DNA of 20,879 bases from NCBI GenBank assembly GCA_052387115.1, contig JBQTJM010000404.1:1-20879 (forward strand), in the 5' to 3' direction. The position numbers and the translations under genes were made by a program. This DNA comes from JACCXJ01 sp052387115 (GTDB lineage: Bacteria > Pseudomonadota > Gammaproteobacteria > JACCXJ01). The notes beneath the pieces were generated by a model, which had not been told where the DNA came from, made no database searches, and saw nothing but the letters and a program-made list of their open reading frames with translations. Below, one piece after another: positions 1-7,560 of the stretch (the stretch's first letter is position 1; each line of letters opens with the position of its first letter).

Positions 1-606
1 CAGATCCAGGTGATCGGCCACTGGGTGATCGAAGAGGCGCTCCGTCAGATCAATGATTGGCGGGCACAGGGGCTCACGGTGCCTCGGATCAGCGTGAACG
101 TCTCGCCCCGGCAACTTACAGAACCGCGGTTCCCGCGCGCCGTGGCGGATCTACTTGCCAAGCTAGGGCTATCAGCGCAATGCCTGGAGATGGAGCTCAC
201 CGAAGGGGCGATGGTGGAAGAGAAAACGGTCGCGACCGTGAGGGCGCTCTCGGAACTGGGGGTGGGGCTTGCCATCGATGATTTCGGCACGGGCTACTCG
301 TCTTTGGGTTACCTGAAGCGCTTTCACCTGGACACACTCAAGGTCGACCAGTCCTTCGTGCACGAGATGGAAAGCGATCCGAGGACCGCCGCGCTGGTCA
401 AGGCGATTACCGCCATGGCCAGGAGCTTGCGCTTGCGCGTCGTCGCCGAAGGGGTCGAGACCGAAGCGCAGCGCGCGCTGCTGTCCCGATACGGTTGCCA
501 TCAGCATCAGGGCTTCCTGTTCAGCCCGGCGCTCCCGGCCGAGGAGCTCGCCCTACGACTCGGTGTGCCCGGCCGGGCATGGAACCCCGTTACACGATGG
601 GCTTGA
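1..606 (+). CDS. EAL-domain c-di-GMP phosphodiesterase (5' truncated by window)
   Basis: This is the C-terminal part of an EAL domain, which hydrolyses cyclic di-GMP to pGpG and lowers the second messenger that promotes biofilm. The reading frame is open from base 1, so the start and the EAL motif itself lie outside the window. Visible family motifs, in order, are NVSPRQL, the metal-binding ELTE, DDFGTGYSSL with its paired aspartates, LKVDQSFV, VAEGVET and the terminal QGFLFSPALP. All catalytic residues expected in this part are present, so an active enzyme is likely. In many proteins of this type GGDEF, PAS or receiver domains precede the EAL domain; none can be seen here. The stop codon overlaps a possible -35 box of the next gene pair. 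Confidence 0.93.
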   Translation, partial: QIQVIGHWVIEEALRQINDWRAQGLTVPRISVNVSPRQLTEPRFPRAVADLLAKLGLSAQCLEMELTEGAMVEEKTVATVRALSELGVGLAIDDFGTGYSSLGYLKRFHLDTLKVDQSFVHEMESDPRTAALVKAITAMARSLRLRVVAEGVETEAQRALLSRYGCHQHQGFLFSPALPAEELALRLGVPGRAWNPVTRWA

Positions 607-639
607 CGAAATATATGGCGCAGTATACCGTCGCCATAT
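603..639 (+). promoter_or_regulatory. Putative vapBC promoter and operator
   Basis: A perfect inverted repeat, ATATGGCG (613-620) and CGCCATAT (632-639), has an 11-base spacer and runs into the ATG of the antitoxin gene at 638. The palindrome GTATAC sits in the spacer. TTGACG at 603-608 and TATACC at 624-629 resemble -35 and -10 boxes, but the 15-base spacing is short. Toxin-antitoxin operons are usually repressed by the antitoxin or complex binding palindromes over the promoter, and the position fits that. The repeat is seen directly; its role is inferred. Confidence 0.5.
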
Positions 640-877
640 GAGCGCATTGACCAAGACCACGTTATACCTACCGGAAGCGGAATACCGGGTGCTCAAGTCG
701 TTGGCCCGCCAGCAACTTCGCCCAGCGGCCGAGTTGGTGCGCGAGGCGATCATCGAGTATGCCGCGCGCCACGGCGGGCGGCGCCGGCCCGCGAGCCTCG
801 GGATCGGGCGTAGCGGTCGAGCGGATCTTAGCGAAAAGGCCGAAGAGCTACTCGTGGGGCTGGGGAGCCGCGCTTGA
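638..877 (+). CDS. VapB-type antitoxin, ribbon-helix-helix-like
   Basis: This 79-residue protein would be the DNA-binding antitoxin of the following PIN toxin. Residues about 5-45 have the pattern of a ribbon-helix-helix domain: a short strand (KTTLYLPEAEYRVL), a helix and a second helix (AAELVREAIIEYAARH). The C-terminal tail is basic and then acidic, as expected for a toxin-wrapping segment. The frame is open further upstream, but ATG 638 is preferred because the domain begins there and because the palindrome overlaps it. Its stop codon overlaps the toxin's TTG start, so translation is probably coupled. The family assignment rests on fold pattern and context rather than a diagnostic motif. 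Confidence 0.8.
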   Translation: MSALTKTTLYLPEAEYRVLKSLARQQLRPAAELVREAIIEYAARHGGRRRPASLGIGRSGRADLSEKAEELLVGLGSRA

Positions 878-1290
878 TCGTTGCCGATACGGGCGCGCTG
901 GTCGCCCTGATCGACGCGGACGATCGTTACCACGGGTACATGCGGGACCTCTATGAGCGCGACCCGGACCGCTGGGTGGTGCCCTGGGCCGTGCTCCCGG
1001 AGGTCGATTACCTGGTCTCGTCCCATGTGGGTGACGAGGCGGCGCGCGCGTTCCTGTTGGACGTTGCCGAAGGGATCTATGCGATCGATTGGGGGCTCCC
1101 GTCAGACTTGACGCGGGCTTACGATCTCAATCAGCGCTATCGGGGGCTGGGCCTGGGCTTGGTCGATGCCGTGGTGATCGCGATAGCCGAACGGCGGCAC
1201 AGCAAGGTCATCGTCACGCTGGACCTGCGCCACTTCGGAGCCGTGGAGATCCGTGGGCGACCGAAGCTCTTGCCACGCGATGCCGACTGA
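874..1290 (+). CDS. PIN-domain ribonuclease toxin (VapC-like)
   Basis: This 138-residue PIN-domain protein is expected to be a magnesium-dependent endoribonuclease neutralised by the preceding antitoxin. The acidic PIN residues are visible: Asp5 in IVADTGALVALID, Glu43 in LPEVDYL, Asp98 in LVDAVVIAIA and Asp117 in TLDLRHF. The length is normal for the family. The start is TTG at 874, which overlaps the antitoxin stop (TTGA), an arrangement that couples translation and can keep the toxin level low. The nuclease target, often tRNA or rRNA in this family, cannot be deduced from sequence. No damage is visible, so the pair looks functional. Confidence 0.88.
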   Translation: MIVADTGALVALIDADDRYHGYMRDLYERDPDRWVVPWAVLPEVDYLVSSHVGDEAARAFLLDVAEGIYAIDWGLPSDLTRAYDLNQRYRGLGLGLVDAVVIAIAERRHSKVIVTLDLRHFGAVEIRGRPKLLPRDAD

Positions 1291-1363
1291 CATGCGTTAA
1301 TCGCGCTGGAATTTAACATAATATACCTTATACGAACTAGCGTATGCCGACCCCCGTCTCGTC
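1291..1363. promoter_or_regulatory. AT-rich intergenic segment with possible promoter elements
   Basis: This gap between the toxin and aminotransferase genes is strikingly AT-rich against its surroundings. It holds CATAAT at 1317-1322, a plausible -10 box without a clear -35, and a small inverted repeat ATACG (1330-1334) / CGTAT (1341-1345) just before the aminotransferase GTG. It probably contains the promoter of the aminotransferase gene, but no element is decisive. Confidence 0.3.
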
Positions 1364-2500
1364 GTGACCCCCGCCGATCTGGTTTTCGAGTTCCCCCAGC
1401 CCGAGGACCTGGTCTATCTCAACCATGCCGGGATCTCGCCCTGGCCACGCCGCGCCGCCCTGGCCGTGCAGCGCTTCGCCGACGAGAACATCCTCTCCGG
1501 GCCGTTGCACTACGACCGGTGGATCGAGACCGAGACGACGTTGCGGGAGCAGCTCCGGTGCTTGATCAACGCCCGTTCGACGGACGAGATCGCGCTCCTC
1601 AAGAACACCTCCGAGGGGCTGTCGTTCGTGGCCGGCGGCCTGTCCTGGTCCCGCGACGACAACATTGTCGCGTGTGACCAGGAGTTCCCGAGCAACCGCA
1701 TCCCGTGGCAGGCGCTCTCGGAGCGCGACGTGACCTTGCGTGAGGTCGCGCTCCCGCCGGACGGCGATCTGGAAACGGCGCTCATGGCGGCCTGCGATGG
1801 TCACACGCGGCTCCTCACCATCAGCTCCGTGCAGTTTGCGAGCGGATTCCGCGTCGATCTTGACGTGCTCGGGGCGTTCTGCCGGGCGCGCGGGATCCTG
1901 TTCTGTATCGATGCCATCCAGGGCCTGGGGGCCTTGCCTCTGGATGTCGCGACCTGTCACGCGGACTTCGTGGTGGCCGACGCCCACAAGTGGCTGCTCG
2001 GACCCGAGGGCATCGCCCTCTTCTATGTCGCCGAACGCGTCTGGGACCGGATCAGGCCCAGCGAGTACGGCTGGCACATGACCACTCGTCCCGGCGACTA
2101 CGACAGCAAGAGCTGGCGCGTCGCCGACAGCGCCAGACGCTTCGAATGCGGCAGTCCGAACCTCCTGGGTGCTCACGCCTTCTCGGCGAGCCTGTCGCTG
2201 ATCCTGGAGATAGGTATCGCCGCTATCAGTAGAACGGTGATCAATAATACGATTTATCTATTTGATCAACTGGAAAATAATTTCGGCGCCATGGTGCTGA
2301 GCCGAGGCGCGGCGCAGCGCTTGTCTGGCATCGTGAGCTTCCGCCCCCGAGACGGAGACGTCGCCACCCTGCACCGGAGGCTCCGCGAACACGGGGTCGT
2401 CTGTGCGGTGCGTGGGGGCGCCATCCGCTGGTCTCCGCACTTCTACACACCGCGTGACAAGCTCACACGGGCGCTGGCGCTGCTGCGGAGCCCGCGCTGA
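1364..2500 (+). CDS. Class V aminotransferase-family PLP enzyme
   Basis: This is a 378-residue PLP-dependent enzyme of the aminotransferase class V superfamily, which includes cysteine desulfurases, isopenicillin N epimerase-like proteins and selenocysteine lyases. Family features are the N-terminal YLNHAGISPWP, the NTSEGLSF phosphate-side motif, the cofactor-pairing Asp183 in CIDAIQG and the Schiff-base lysine Lys209 in ADAHKWLLGPEG. The substrate cannot be decided; no clear desulfurase active-site cysteine loop is seen. GTG 1364 is the only plausible start, because a stop at 1319 closes the frame upstream and the ATG at 1344 is out of frame. A short AT-rich patch near 2220-2285 stands out in an otherwise GC-rich gene. 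It stands alone, with a 232-base gap before prkA. Confidence 0.88.
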   Translation: MTPADLVFEFPQPEDLVYLNHAGISPWPRRAALAVQRFADENILSGPLHYDRWIETETTLREQLRCLINARSTDEIALLKNTSEGLSFVAGGLSWSRDDNIVACDQEFPSNRIPWQALSERDVTLREVALPPDGDLETALMAACDGHTRLLTISSVQFASGFRVDLDVLGAFCRARGILFCIDAIQGLGALPLDVATCHADFVVADAHKWLLGPEGIALFYVAERVWDRIRPSEYGWHMTTRPGDYDSKSWRVADSARRFECGSPNLLGAHAFSASLSLILEIGIAAISRTVINNTIYLFDQLENNFGAMVLSRGAAQRLSGIVSFRPRDGDVATLHRRLREHGVVCAVRGGAIRWSPHFYTPRDKLTRALALLRSPR

Positions 2501-2694
2501 TCCCTGGCGACCTCCTCCCCCACCCTCCCCCGCGACCAGCACGGGTTTATTATCCCGAGACCTGGCTCTAAGATAAGAAAAGCGGGTGTCTTTCAAACCG
2601 AGCCGAAGCATTCGCTCGCAGGCGCGCTCAAAAAACTGCACCCTGGGCGGGTAAGGCGCGGAGGATTGGTATAGGATAGGGGCAGCAGGAAGAC

Positions 2695-2730
2695 GGTCGA
2701 TCCCCAGGGAGGTCGATCCCCGGGGAGGTC
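2695..2730 (+). repeat. 16-bp tandem repeat carrying the prkA ribosome-binding site
   Basis: GGTCGATCCCCAGGGA (2695-2710) is followed directly by GGTCGATCCCCGGGGA (2711-2726) and a partial third copy, GGTC. The units differ at one base. Each junction creates a GGGAGG-like Shine-Dalgarno sequence. The second one, GGGGAGG at 2722-2728, lies four bases before the prkA ATG. Confidence 0.8.
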
Positions 2731-2732
2731 TA

Positions 2733-4682
2733 ATGACGGGCAACCACATGACCAACGATTCGCAGGCTCGGTTCATCGATTCGCTGACCGCGTTCACGAA
2801 GGAACATCAAGCGCGGCACTGGGAAGGTTCGTTCGCGGCTTTCCTCTCCGAGGTCTTGCCGGAACACCCTCACAGTCTCACACGCAACAGTCACCAATAC
2901 GTCTGGGACATGCTGCGGCGGGCCGGTCTCAATGGTGGTGAGGAGGACGCAGAGCCCAAGCAGCTCGGCCTGTTCGCCGACGAGCTGTTCGGGATCGACG
3001 ATGCCCTGGAGCGCGCTGCCGACTACTTCAAGGCCGCGAGCGCGGGCTCCGAGGTCGGCCGCAGGCTGTTGCTCCTGCTCGGCCCGCCCTCGGGGGGCAA
3101 GTCCACGATGGTGATCCTCCTGAAGCGCGGCCTGGAAGAATACTCCCACACGGACGATGGCGTCCTCTATGCGGTCAAGGGCTGCCCGACCAGTGAGAAC
3201 CCGCTGCACCTGGTGCCTCACACCCTGCGCGGCAACTTTCGCGAGACCTACGGCGTCGAGATCGCCGGACAGCTCTGCCCTTACTGCCGCATGCGCCTGG
3301 AGGAGGAGTTCAGCGGCGATTTCATGCAGTTCCCCGTGCATCGCATCTTTATCTCCGAGGCCGGACGCAGTGGGATCGGCACCTACGCGCCGCATGATCC
3401 CACCACCGCCGACATCGCCGATCTGGTCGGGTCCGTGGACCTCTCGAAGGTGAGCAAGTACGGCGATGAAGGCGATCCCAGGGCCTGGTCGTGGTCGGGG
3501 GCGGTCTACGCCGCGAGCCGCGGGGTGCTCGAGATGATCGAGATCCTCAAGGTCAAGCGCGAGTTCCTGTATCTGCTCTTGACCTTGACCCAGGAAAAGA
3601 ACGTCAAGGTGTCGCGCTTCCCGCTCATCTACCTCGACGAGACGATCCTGGCGCACACCAATCTCGCCGAGTTCCACAAGTTCCTCCAAGAGCGCGAGAA
3701 CGAGGCCCTCTTGGATCGCATGGTCATCGTCAAGGTGCCCTACACCCTGTCTTACAAGGACGAGGCGCGCATCTACACCAAGCTCATCTCGGCCACACCC
3801 AACTTCCGCGAGGTCCACCTCGACCCGCACGCGCTGCAGGTCGCGGCCGTGTTCGCGGTCCTGACAAGGGTCCACAAGTCGGAGCGCGAAGGGCTAGACC
3901 TGACCAAGAAGGTCTCGCTGTACGCCGGCGAGGACGTCGAGGGCGTGAGCCCCTCGGAAGTCCAGCGGATCCGCGGCGAGTCGCCCGAGGAAGGGATGTC
4001 GGGGGTGAGCCCGCGCTTCGTGATCAACGCCCTTTCCAAGGCCATCAGCAAGAGCGAGGCACGCAGTCTGACCACCATGGAGGTGTTGCTCGCGCTCAAG
4101 GACGCCATCGAGTCCGATGCGCGCATGGACGCCAAGCAGAAGCGCCAATGGCTGGACTTCCTGGTGATCGCCCGCAAGGACTTCTACAATCGCTGGGTCA
4201 AGGAAGACGTCCACAAAGCCCTGTTCGCCTCCTTCGAGCAGGAGGCCCAGGGCCTGCTCGAGAAGTACCTCGACGAGGTGGAGGCGGCCCTGGACCATCG
4301 CGAGATCGTCGATCCCATCACCGGCGAGCGGCGGTCGCCCGACGAACGCTTCAAGCGCGCGGTCGAAGAGAAGATCAACATCTCGGAGTCGGGCAAGGTG
4401 TCGTTCCGCCAGGAGGTGGTACGCAAGGCGATGGTGGCCTACAAGCAGGGCGAGAAGTTCACCCTCGATTCGCACGCGCGCCTGCACCAGGCCATCGAGC
4501 AGTACCTGTTCGAGGAGCGCCGCGATGTGCTCCGGCTCGTGACCTCGACCACCCGTCCCGACGAGGAGGCACGCCAGAAGATCTCGGCGGTGCAGCGCCG
4601 GCTCGCGGAGGAATACGGCTATGACGAGCACAGTGCCAAGGAGGCGTTGAATTATGTCACTACCCTGCTGTCTCAAGAATAA
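2733..4682 (+). CDS. prkA: PrkA family serine protein kinase (YeaG-like)
   Basis: PrkA is a cytoplasmic AAA-type serine protein kinase linked to stress, nitrogen starvation and, in Bacillus, sporulation. The 649-residue length matches the family (about 630-650). The N-terminal PrkA AAA domain has the Walker A motif GPPSGGKST (residues 117-125, Lys123) and a Walker B-like LIYLDE with Asp302-Glu303. A CPTSENPLHLVP segment and a CPYC pair are also visible. The C-terminal third is helical and charged, as in the family's kinase-like domain. ATG 2733 is chosen because GGGGAGG lies four bases upstream; an internal ATG at 2748 is too far from it. It heads a same-strand cassette with the UPF0229 and SpoVR genes. 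I saw no convincing sigma-54 (GG-N10-GC) promoter in 2501-2732, although the E. coli homologue is under stress and nitrogen control. Confidence 0.96.
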   Translation: MTGNHMTNDSQARFIDSLTAFTKEHQARHWEGSFAAFLSEVLPEHPHSLTRNSHQYVWDMLRRAGLNGGEEDAEPKQLGLFADELFGIDDALERAADYFKAASAGSEVGRRLLLLLGPPSGGKSTMVILLKRGLEEYSHTDDGVLYAVKGCPTSENPLHLVPHTLRGNFRETYGVEIAGQLCPYCRMRLEEEFSGDFMQFPVHRIFISEAGRSGIGTYAPHDPTTADIADLVGSVDLSKVSKYGDEGDPRAWSWSGAVYAASRGVLEMIEILKVKREFLYLLLTLTQEKNVKVSRFPLIYLDETILAHTNLAEFHKFLQERENEALLDRMVIVKVPYTLSYKDEARIYTKLISATPNFREVHLDPHALQVAAVFAVLTRVHKSEREGLDLTKKVSLYAGEDVEGVSPSEVQRIRGESPEEGMSGVSPRFVINALSKAISKSEARSLTTMEVLLALKDAIESDARMDAKQKRQWLDFLVIARKDFYNRWVKEDVHKALFASFEQEAQGLLEKYLDEVEAALDHREIVDPITGERRSPDERFKRAVEEKINISESGKVSFRQEVVRKAMVAYKQGEKFTLDSHARLHQAIEQYLFEERRDVLRLVTSTTRPDEEARQKISAVQRRLAEEYGYDEHSAKEALNYVTTLLSQE

Positions 4683-4871
4683 AAAAGGAGAACGACCCGA
4701 GCTCCTGTGTGCCAGAGCTCCTATCTAAACATCCAAAAGCTCGTGGCGCGGGATCGGAGACCGGTGGGCGCAAGGGGACCTGACATCGATACACCATTGC
4801 ATCCATCGCCATTGCATCGATCGTAAGGCATATACTTCGACAGGATGAGGTAAGCGAAGGCGCATGGGCCG
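4683..4871 (+). promoter_or_regulatory. Gap between prkA and UPF0229 gene with possible internal promoter
   Basis: This 189-base gap interrupts the cassette. It contains TATACT at 4831-4836, a good -10 match without a good -35, and a direct repeat of CCATTGCATC around 4795-4817. GAGCTC occurs twice (about 4700 and 4715) and could form a weak hairpin. No clear rho-independent terminator follows prkA. The gap may give the two downstream genes their own promoter. Confidence 0.3.
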
Positions 4872-6071
4872 ATGACCCCTATCATTTCTTCTGGGAGTGA
4901 CGAGGACAAACAGTCGCGCGACTCCAAAGAGGCCGATTGGTACGAGCTCTTCTCGCGCGGCGCACGCGATTGGCTGCGCCATAACGACAAGGTTCGCGAC
5001 AGCGTCAAGGAACATCTCCCGGAGCTCGTCGCCAACTCCGATGTCATCTCGCGTCCCGACAACCGCACGGTCCAGGTCCCGGTGCGCTTCCTCGAGCACT
5101 ATCGCTTTCGCCTGCGCGATCCGGAGGCGCAGCAATCCGTCGGTCAGGGCAAGCCCGGCCAGGTGAAACCGGGTGATGTGCTGCGGCCCGGTCAGGGGCC
5201 CCTGGATCCCAGGGAGCGCGGCGGCGGGTCCGAGATGGGCGGATTCGAGCTCGTGTTGGAGCTCAAGATTGACGACATCGTCGATTGGCTGTGGGAGGAG
5301 CTGGAGCTACCCAACCTCGAGCCCCGGCCGGGCGACGCGCTGGTCGATGAGGAATATGTACGCGAGGGTTGGGACCGGCGCGGCGTGCGCTCGCGGCTCG
5401 ATCGGCGCCGTACCCTGAAAGAGGCCATCAAGCGCCGCTCGGTGCAGCACGACGGGCCGGACTTCTCGAACGAGGACCTGCGCTTTCGCCAGCTCGCGCG
5501 TCGCCGCCGCCCGGCGACCCGCGCCGTGATCTTCTTCCTGCTCGATGCCTCTTCCAGCATGGAGGAAGCAGACCGCAAGCTGGCCAAGACCTTCTTCTTC
5601 TGGGCCCTGCAGGGGCTCAGGCGCCAGTACCACGAGATCAACACGGTGTTCATCGCCCACACGGCCATGGCCTGGGAGTTCTCCGAGGCGGAGTTCTTCC
5701 GCGTCACGGCCCAGGGCGGCACCCAGGCCTCGAGCGCCTTCACCCTGGCGCTCGACATCCTGCACGAGCGCTACAGCCCCGCTCGCTACAACGCCTATCT
5801 GTTCTACGCCTCGGACGGCGATAACTTCATCGAAGACCGCGAGCCCACCGGGATGGCGCTGCAGCAACTGGGCGCCCTGCTCAACTTCATCGGTTATGTG
5901 GAGATCAGCCACGCCGCCGGCGAGGCCCTCGACACCCAAATGGGGGCCTTGGTCCACGACCTCGCCGCCGCCGGGCTCCCGATCGGCAGCTTTCCCTTGA
6001 CCAGCCATGAGGACATCTGGCCCAGCATCCGGCGATTCTTCAAGCAGCAGGCCGGTGCCGAGGCCGCCTAG
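4872..6071 (+). CDS. yeaH: UPF0229/DUF444 protein with von Willebrand-like domain (YhbH/YeaH family)
   Basis: This 399-residue protein is of the UPF0229 family, co-encoded with PrkA in many bacteria and tied to stress response, though its biochemical role is not settled. By eye the sequence runs closer to the Bacillus YhbH type (ELPNL, VGQGKPG, KRRTLKEA-like blocks) than to E. coli YeaH. Residues about 217-390 look like a von Willebrand A domain with a MIDAS-type metal site: LLDASSSM with Asp225, Ser227 and Ser229, then Thr284 in GGTQASS and SDGD at 314-317. The N-terminal half is charged, with a glycine-rich linker. ATG 4872 is the chosen start; GAAGG lies about 11 bases before it. The next gene follows after 17 bases, so the two are probably co-transcribed. 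Confidence 0.93.
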   Translation: MTPIISSGSDEDKQSRDSKEADWYELFSRGARDWLRHNDKVRDSVKEHLPELVANSDVISRPDNRTVQVPVRFLEHYRFRLRDPEAQQSVGQGKPGQVKPGDVLRPGQGPLDPRERGGGSEMGGFELVLELKIDDIVDWLWEELELPNLEPRPGDALVDEEYVREGWDRRGVRSRLDRRRTLKEAIKRRSVQHDGPDFSNEDLRFRQLARRRRPATRAVIFFLLDASSSMEEADRKLAKTFFFWALQGLRRQYHEINTVFIAHTAMAWEFSEAEFFRVTAQGGTQASSAFTLALDILHERYSPARYNAYLFYASDGDNFIEDREPTGMALQQLGALLNFIGYVEISHAAGEALDTQMGALVHDLAAAGLPIGSFPLTSHEDIWPSIRRFFKQQAGAEAA

Positions 6072-6088
6072 CCCCTGTGTAATCAAAG

Positions 6089-7465
6089 ATGGGCAGGACC
6101 GCCGACACCTACCGCGTTCCCATAGAGGCCATGGCCCGCGACCTCGGGCTCGATTTCTATGAGGTCGATTTCGAGGTGGTCCCGCCGAGCTTCATGATGG
6201 AGGTGGCGGTCTATGGCCTGCCGGTGCGCATGCCGCACTGGTCCTTCGGAGTGCGCTACATCTATCAATTGGTCCAACACCGCATGGGCCACTCCAAGAT
6301 CTTCGAGGTGGTGTTCCCGGGCAATCCCGGACGGGCGTATCTGGCCAACACCAATACCTTACAAGAGAACACCCTGGTCATCGCGCATGTCCTCGGGCAT
6401 GCGGACTTCTCGAAGAACAACCTGCTCTTCAGGCGCGCCCAGGAACAGGTCGGTTTTCACGTGGTGGAGCAGGCCGCCGCCCACGCCCATCAGATCGAGA
6501 ACGCCATCGCCGAGTATGGCCAGAACCGCGTCGAGGCAGTGCTCGATGCCGCCCTGGCCCTGGAGCAGCACATCGACGACGATCAATTACTGACACGTCC
6601 GCGCTACCCCGAAAAACCGCAAGTGCCGGAGCCACGAACCATCGAAGGCTTTCGCAAGCGCTTCAAGAGCCTGCCGGGTGAGGACGAGCCGCCAGCGATG
6701 GGCCGCGAGCACGCGCGCGTTTCGATCCCACCGCACCCGGAGTCCGATCTCCTGTGGTTCATTGCCCACTACGCGCCCGAGATGGAGGACTGGGAGCGCG
6801 ACATCTTCCTGGCCGTGCGCGAGGAGTCGTATTACTTCCATCCGGTGTTCGCCTGCCACATCATGAACGAGGGCTGGGCCTCGTATTGGCACGCGCGGCT
6901 CTTGCGGGAGGCCGGCTTCCTGCCCAATCATGTCTATCTCGACGCCTTGAAGGCGCATTCCGACGTGGTGAGGCCGTTTGCCGGGGATCGGGAGATCGCG
7001 CTCTCCGTCAACCCCTACCACCTGGGATTTGCGCTGTGGGAGAAGATCATCGAAGACCACGACCTCGACGCTGCGCGCCACATCATGCGCGAAGAAGACG
7101 ATTACAGTTTCCTGCACAACTTTCTGGACGCGGACCTGGCCCGCGATCTCGGGCTGTTCCGCTTCCAGGCCAGGCGCAATGGTGAGATCAAGGTCGGTGA
7201 CTGGGACATCGACGCGCTGCGCGAAGATCTCCTGGCTCCACGCTATCACTTCGGTGCGCCGCGCATCTCGGTGGTGTCCCTCGACAACGACGGCAGCCTG
7301 GCGCTGACCCAGGACCATGGCGGCGACCGGCGCGGCCTCGACATCGAGCATGCCCGCAGGGTCCTCGAATACATCCATCGGGTGTGGCGGCGCCCGGTGA
7401 TGATGCGGACCGTCGATACGCGTGACCGGGAGACGGTGATCAAGGTGGGGACGCCCTTGCACTGA
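6089..7465 (+). CDS. spoVR: SpoVR/YcgB family protein
   Basis: This 458-residue protein matches the SpoVR family (Bacillus SpoVR about 468 residues, E. coli YcgB about 510). In Bacillus SpoVR contributes to spore cortex formation; in non-sporulating proteobacteria it is a stress-associated protein of unknown activity. Recognisable family stretches include YEVDFEVVPP near residue 30, ENTLVIAHVLGHADF, the acidic/histidine-rich NEGWASYWHARL near residue 265 and VNPYHLGFALWEKI. No signal peptide or membrane segment is present, so it should be cytoplasmic. It is third in the prkA-UPF0229-spoVR cassette, whose conservation suggests the three proteins act together. The ribosome site is weak, and the 17-base gap to the previous gene points to coupling. 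Confidence 0.94.
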   Translation: MGRTADTYRVPIEAMARDLGLDFYEVDFEVVPPSFMMEVAVYGLPVRMPHWSFGVRYIYQLVQHRMGHSKIFEVVFPGNPGRAYLANTNTLQENTLVIAHVLGHADFSKNNLLFRRAQEQVGFHVVEQAAAHAHQIENAIAEYGQNRVEAVLDAALALEQHIDDDQLLTRPRYPEKPQVPEPRTIEGFRKRFKSLPGEDEPPAMGREHARVSIPPHPESDLLWFIAHYAPEMEDWERDIFLAVREESYYFHPVFACHIMNEGWASYWHARLLREAGFLPNHVYLDALKAHSDVVRPFAGDREIALSVNPYHLGFALWEKIIEDHDLDAARHIMREEDDYSFLHNFLDADLARDLGLFRFQARRNGEIKVGDWDIDALREDLLAPRYHFGAPRISVVSLDNDGSLALTQDHGGDRRGLDIEHARRVLEYIHRVWRRPVMMRTVDTRDRETVIKVGTPLH

Positions 7466-7560
7466 TCCCTACGCCGGGTGATTGACGGGCGCGACAGGAT
7501 CGCGTCAGATCACCATTCGGTCCTACCAGGTCAATCGGTCTGTCACTCGAACGGCATTGC

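Noticed and set aside
2501..2732. Search for a sigma-54 promoter before prkA
   Set aside because: No GG-N10-GC element with a good consensus was found; TATAGG near 2671 lacks a -35 partner.
2730..3875. Long open frame on the minus strand opposite prkA
   Set aside because: A codon-bias shadow of a clearly identified gene; its sequence has no family features. The same holds for the long minus frames opposite the yeaH, spoVR, queA and secD/F genes.
4707..4826. A 39-codon GTG frame after prkA, following an AAGGAG motif at 4685-4690
   Set aside because: The ribosome motif is 16 bases from the GTG, too far, and the peptide has no recognisable features.
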